DNA from: CBDCWT01 sp965223305
GTDB lineage: Bacteria; Planctomycetota; Planctomycetia; Pirellulales; Pirellulaceae
Length of the DNA: 64,000 nucleotides
Assembly (NCBI GenBank): GCA_965223305.1
Contig: CBDCWT010000019.1
Coordinates: 1-64,000 of the forward strand
Direction of reading: 5' to 3'
Of the stretch, positions 61,684 to 64,000 are shown piece by piece (position 1 is the stretch's first letter; every line of letters begins with the position of its first letter). A model generated the notes under the pieces. The model searched no databases and was not told where the DNA came from. It saw nothing but the letters and a program-made list of their open reading frames with translations. The translations under genes were made by a program, and so were the position numbers.

Positions 61684-63330
61684 ATGGCCGCTAAGGCAAA
61701 GCGCAAACGAGCAGCGCTCTATCTCCGTTGTTCAGATTCGTCTCAGGACACCAGTGTCGCCGATCAACGCAAGGCGCTTACCAGGTACTGCAAGGACCAT
61801 GCGATCACGATCGTCGCTGAGTATGTCGACGATGGGATCTCCGGTGACGAGACAGAGAAACGAACCGACTTCCTCAGGATGAGGGACGAGATCACCTCCG
61901 GCAAGTTTTCTTGTGTCGTGTGTTGGGATCAGGACCGCTTCGGTCGTTTCGATTCTCTGGAAGCTGGACACTGGATCTATCCGTTCCGCAAGGCTGGGGT
62001 GACCCTCATCACCACCAACGAAGGTGAGATTGATTGGGAAGATTTCACGCAACGTTTGATGTATGGAATCAAGCAAGAGGGGAAACACCAATACCTCAGG
62101 GATCTGTCCCGCAACGTCACTCGTGGCTTGATGGAATCGGCCAAGAACGGATCTTGGATCGGCACTCCACCCTATGGGTACAATCTCGTCGGCGAACGGA
62201 AGAACAAACGACTGGAGCTAGGTGACCCGGATCGGGTATCTGTCGTCCAAAGAATCTTCGATGAGTACGTGAATCAGGAAAGATCACTTGAGGATATCGC
62301 TCGCCGACTCAACGCTGATGGGATTCCATCTGCAAAGGGCGGGATTTGGCGTGGAGAAGCAGTCAAAGTGATCCTGAGTAACGAGGCTTACATTGGCACG
62401 TTCTGCGCGAATAAGGCAAGTTACTCCAAGTATCACCACTACACCAATGGTGAGGTAACCAAGGGAGGGAAGAGGGGGCCTAACGACCGCGCCGATTGGA
62501 TCGTATTCGAGAATCACCACCCCGCAATCATCGACAAACCCACGTTTCGCAAAGCACAGAAGATTTTGGCGAGAGGGAAGAAGTCCCGCGCCAAGCACAC
62601 CCCAGAAAACAACCCTTACCTTCTCTCGAATAAACTTCGGTGTGGTCGCTGTGGTGGTCCGATGCATGGGGAAGATCCCCGGAGACGGTCTTACGAGTGT
62701 TACAACGCAAAACGTCATGGGAGTTGCAAGGGTAGCCGCGTGCGAGAGGATGACGTGCTGGACCTTGTCAGGGAGTACGTCCGAGAGGAGTTTGAGGAGG
62801 TTGCGGACTTCTTGCTGGACAAGATGGACAGCGGGGAACGGTTGACCGCGGAGGAACTGCCCAAGAGCTTTTCCAAACTCAAACGAATCGTCTGGAAGGA
62901 CGTCAAGCCGAAGACCGACCCCAAGCGACTCCAACGTCAGATCGACAAGTTGACCAAGGATATTGAGAAGGCTCGCGGTAACCTGGCCCTGCTAGACCCG
63001 GAGTTCATCCCCGACACCCAGGCAAAGATCCACAACTGGGAGGACCAGCAGACGGAGTTGCGGGGTCAACTGGAGCGGCTCCCTACCGAGACCGACATCG
63101 AAGCGATTGCCATTGGAGTGTTGCAGTCGCTGGAAGGGCTGTGGCATCTGAACGGCAACATTGCCCAGGAAGTGTTGCCCCCGTTCCTTCGCAACGTGGA
63201 CTACATCACGGTGAACACGCAGGTCAAGGGAGTTGGGACGGCCCTGAGACACCGGCTAACCGGCGGACAAGTCCACTTCAGTGTAGTGGGGTTAAATCCA
63301 AGTAACTTGAACCCTGACCTCACCGGTTAA
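61684..63330 (+). CDS. int: Large serine integrase
   Basis: 548 residues from the ATG at 61,684. N-terminal resolvase domain with catalytic Ser17 (RAALYLRCSDSSQDTSVADQ) and DGISGDETEKR; recombinase domain (GSWIGTPPYGYNLVGERK; IFDEYVNQERSLEDIARRLN); zinc ribbon (KLRCGRCGGPMHGE ... YECYNAKRHGSCKG); then a long coiled coil (residues about 410-480). The last six codons and the stop lie beyond the attR core in host tRNA-Lys DNA. Confidence 0.93.
   Translation: MAAKAKRKRAALYLRCSDSSQDTSVADQRKALTRYCKDHAITIVAEYVDDGISGDETEKRTDFLRMRDEITSGKFSCVVCWDQDRFGRFDSLEAGHWIYPFRKAGVTLITTNEGEIDWEDFTQRLMYGIKQEGKHQYLRDLSRNVTRGLMESAKNGSWIGTPPYGYNLVGERKNKRLELGDPDRVSVVQRIFDEYVNQERSLEDIARRLNADGIPSAKGGIWRGEAVKVILSNEAYIGTFCANKASYSKYHHYTNGEVTKGGKRGPNDRADWIVFENHHPAIIDKPTFRKAQKILARGKKSRAKHTPENNPYLLSNKLRCGRCGGPMHGEDPRRRSYECYNAKRHGSCKGSRVREDDVLDLVREYVREEFEEVADFLLDKMDSGERLTAEELPKSFSKLKRIVWKDVKPKTDPKRLQRQIDKLTKDIEKARGNLALLDPEFIPDTQAKIHNWEDQQTELRGQLERLPTETDIEAIAIGVLQSLEGLWHLNGNIAQEVLPPFLRNVDYITVNTQVKGVGTALRHRLTGGQVHFSVVGLNPSNLNPDLTG
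63295..63325. other. attR of the integrative element
   Basis: Element sequence meets host tRNA-Lys T-loop sequence at the core gaac (63,309-63,312), inside the 3' end of the integrase gene. Confidence 0.8.
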
Positions 63331-63363
63331 GAGCCGGGGATGCTGCCGCTAACACTTAGTCCC
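63308..63363 (-). pseudogene. tRNA-Lys(CTT), 5' part at attR
   Basis: From the 5' end: GGGACTA acceptor strand, D-arm region, anticodon stem CCGG/CCGG with loop CTCTTAA (anticodon CTT) and the 5' T-stem strand CAGGG before TTCAA. It pairs with the TGGTCCT strand left at 52,064-52,070, so the pre-insertion gene was complete. Confidence 0.85.
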
Positions 63364-63380
63364 GTGTTTTGTATTGTGAG

Positions 63381-63482
63381 TCGGCGCGGTGGGAGTTGAA
63401 CCCGGGCACCGATCGGGCACGGCGCCCGGATTGGTCCTGCGTCTTATAAGGACGCCGCTCTCACCGCCTGAGCTACGCGCCA
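63381..63482 (-). tRNA. tRNA-Ile(TAT) with hairpin insert
   Basis: Acceptor TGGCGCG/CGCGCCG fully paired, D stem GCTC/GAGC, anticodon stem GCGTC/GACGC with loop CTTATAA. The 34-base fixed-end insert (63,403-63,436; arms CGGGC/GCCCG) lies in the variable region; the T stem closes only as GTG-CCC-GGG / CCCAC with a CCC bulge. Confidence 0.82.
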
Positions 63483-63489
63483 GTGAGAG

Positions 63490-63562
63490 TAGGGCCGGAG
63501 GGAATCGAACCCACACCGTGCGGATTAAAAGTCCGCTGTGCTGCCTGTTACACCACGACCCT
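63490..63562 (-). tRNA. tRNA-Lys(TTT)
   Basis: Acceptor AGGGTCG/CGGCCCT, anticodon stem GCGGA/TCCGC with loop CTTTTAA, discriminator A. T stem GTGGG/CCCTC with one mismatch. Confidence 0.9.
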
Positions 63563-63636
63563 GTGATTGGTCGGGCGTATGCGTTTCAAGCGGACAGCGT
63601 GCATCGTATTTGGTCTCCTTGTCGTTTCGTCTTCAG

Positions 63637-63695
63637 TGATAGTCCTGGGAATCGAACTCAGCGCGACTCGGTTATCAGCCGCCCTGCCAAGTATC
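63637..63695 (-). tRNA. D-armless tRNA-Ile(GAT)-like gene
   Basis: Only 59 bases. Loop CTGATAA, T arm CTGAG/CTGGG with TTCGATT, acceptor GATACTT/GACTATC (one mismatch; an 8-bp CAGTGATA/TATCACTG frame surrounds it). The D arm is replaced by five bases. Confidence 0.6.
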
Positions 63696-63730
63696 ACTGG
63701 GGGCGACCAGCCCTCGACTACCTTTTCAAG

Positions 63731-63803
63731 TCGGGCACTTCGGAGTCGAACCGAAACCCTCCTGCTCCCAAAGCAGGTGTGCTACCATCTGCACCTCTAC
63801 CCG
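63731..63803 (-). tRNA. tRNA-Pro(TGG)
   Basis: Anticodon stem CCTGC/GCAGG with loop TTTGGGA, discriminator A, T arm TTCGG/CCGAA. Acceptor CGGGTAG/GTGCCCG has one mismatch. Confidence 0.9.
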
Positions 63804-63810
63804 AATTCAG

Positions 63811-63885
63811 TCAGAACGGCAGGATTTGAACCAGCGATCTCTTGGCCCCCGACCAAGCGCGGTAACCAGGCTTCGCCACGTTCTG
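63811..63885 (-). tRNA. tRNA-Pro(GGG), C33
   Basis: Acceptor CAGAACG/CGTTCTG perfect, anticodon stem CTTGG/CCAAG with loop TCGGGGG (C at 33), T loop TTCAAAT. Confidence 0.83.
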
Positions 63886-63901
63886 ATCAAGTTGTCGAAA
63901 G

Positions 63902-63974
63902 TACCCCGTAGGGGAATCGAACCCCTATCTGCGGATTGAAAGCCCGCAATCCTGAGCCGTTAGACGAACGGGGC
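63902..63974 (-). tRNA. tRNA-Glu(TTC)
   Basis: Acceptor GCCCCGT/ACGGGGT, anticodon stem GCGGG/TCCGC with loop CTTTCAA, T arm AGGGG/CCCCT. Last complete gene before the window edge; the array very likely continues. Confidence 0.9.
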
Positions 63975-64000
63975 ACATATAGTTGTGTGCGCGTGCCGTG

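Larger units (their letters stand above)
52084..63312. mobile_element. 11.2-kb integrative element with terminase but no capsid genes
   Basis: Bounded by the two halves of tRNA-Lys(CTT). All element genes except the IS256 transposase are on the plus strand, opposite to the host array. Order: primase-helicase, origin-like palindromes, two accessory genes, broken small serine recombinase, terminase small and large subunits, two small genes, large serine integrase. The lack of portal, capsid and tail genes suggests a satellite or a reduced prophage relying on a helper, rather than a complete phage. Confidence 0.88.

Overview
The window looks like a planctomycete chromosome (Pirellulales-like). 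It carries family signatures typical of that phylum: a DUF1592/DUF1588-type cytochrome protein followed by a DUF1552 protein, a PVC-type haem-binding dehydrogenase fusion, GH32-like secreted proteins, a CehA/McBA-like metallohydrolase, and many dispersed GC-rich intergenic repeats. No rRNA is present, so the assignment rests on protein families.

Layout, 1-45.9 kb: ordinary planctomycete gene content. There is a TPR-metallohydrolase, a deleted sialidase remnant, secreted propeller and beta-lactamase-fold proteins, a minus-strand heavy-metal efflux operon (Cys-rich protein, CusB-like adaptor, CusA-like pump, small CC-motif protein), pyruvate carboxylase, beta-carbonic anhydrase, a repeat block at 19-20 kb, an MBOAT-like acyltransferase, and a cytochrome/DUF1552 pair bracketed by two MITE-like repeats. 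These are followed by a surface-polysaccharide region (two radical SAM/B12 proteins, a GT-B-like protein, a CMP-sialate synthetase-like cytidylyltransferase), a small sugar-phosphate operon (HPS-like aldolase, Zn alcohol dehydrogenase, TIM-barrel isomerase), a DcaP-like porin and fructose-1,6-bisphosphatase.

Layout, 45.9-64 kb: the remarkable part. Everything native here lies on the minus strand and reads, from high to low coordinates: a dense array of at least 40 tRNA genes (running off the right edge), six tandem Y RNA-like genes with a small 121-codon gene among them, then a Ro60/TROVE gene ending in an intrinsic terminator. Each Y RNA-like unit has a copy-specific outer stem flanking a tRNA-like module in circularly permuted order (anticodon side, T arm, 3' acceptor strand, short linker, 5' acceptor strand, D arm). 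One unit contains a complete permuted tRNA-Met. Six tRNA or Y modules carry a variable hairpin insert with fixed ends, and five tRNAs have C instead of the near-universal U at position 33. I read this as a Ro60-Y RNA-tRNA locus.

The tRNA array is split by an 11.2-kb integrative element (about 52,084-63,312) inserted in the T loop of tRNA-Lys(CTT). The element encodes a primase-helicase next to an origin-like palindrome cluster, a membrane protein, an unknown Cys-containing protein, a small serine recombinase broken by an IS256-family insertion (8-bp target duplication), small and large terminase subunits, two small proteins and a large serine integrase. It has no capsid or tail genes. The integrase stop codon lies in host tRNA DNA, so the protein's C terminus should differ between the integrated and excised states.
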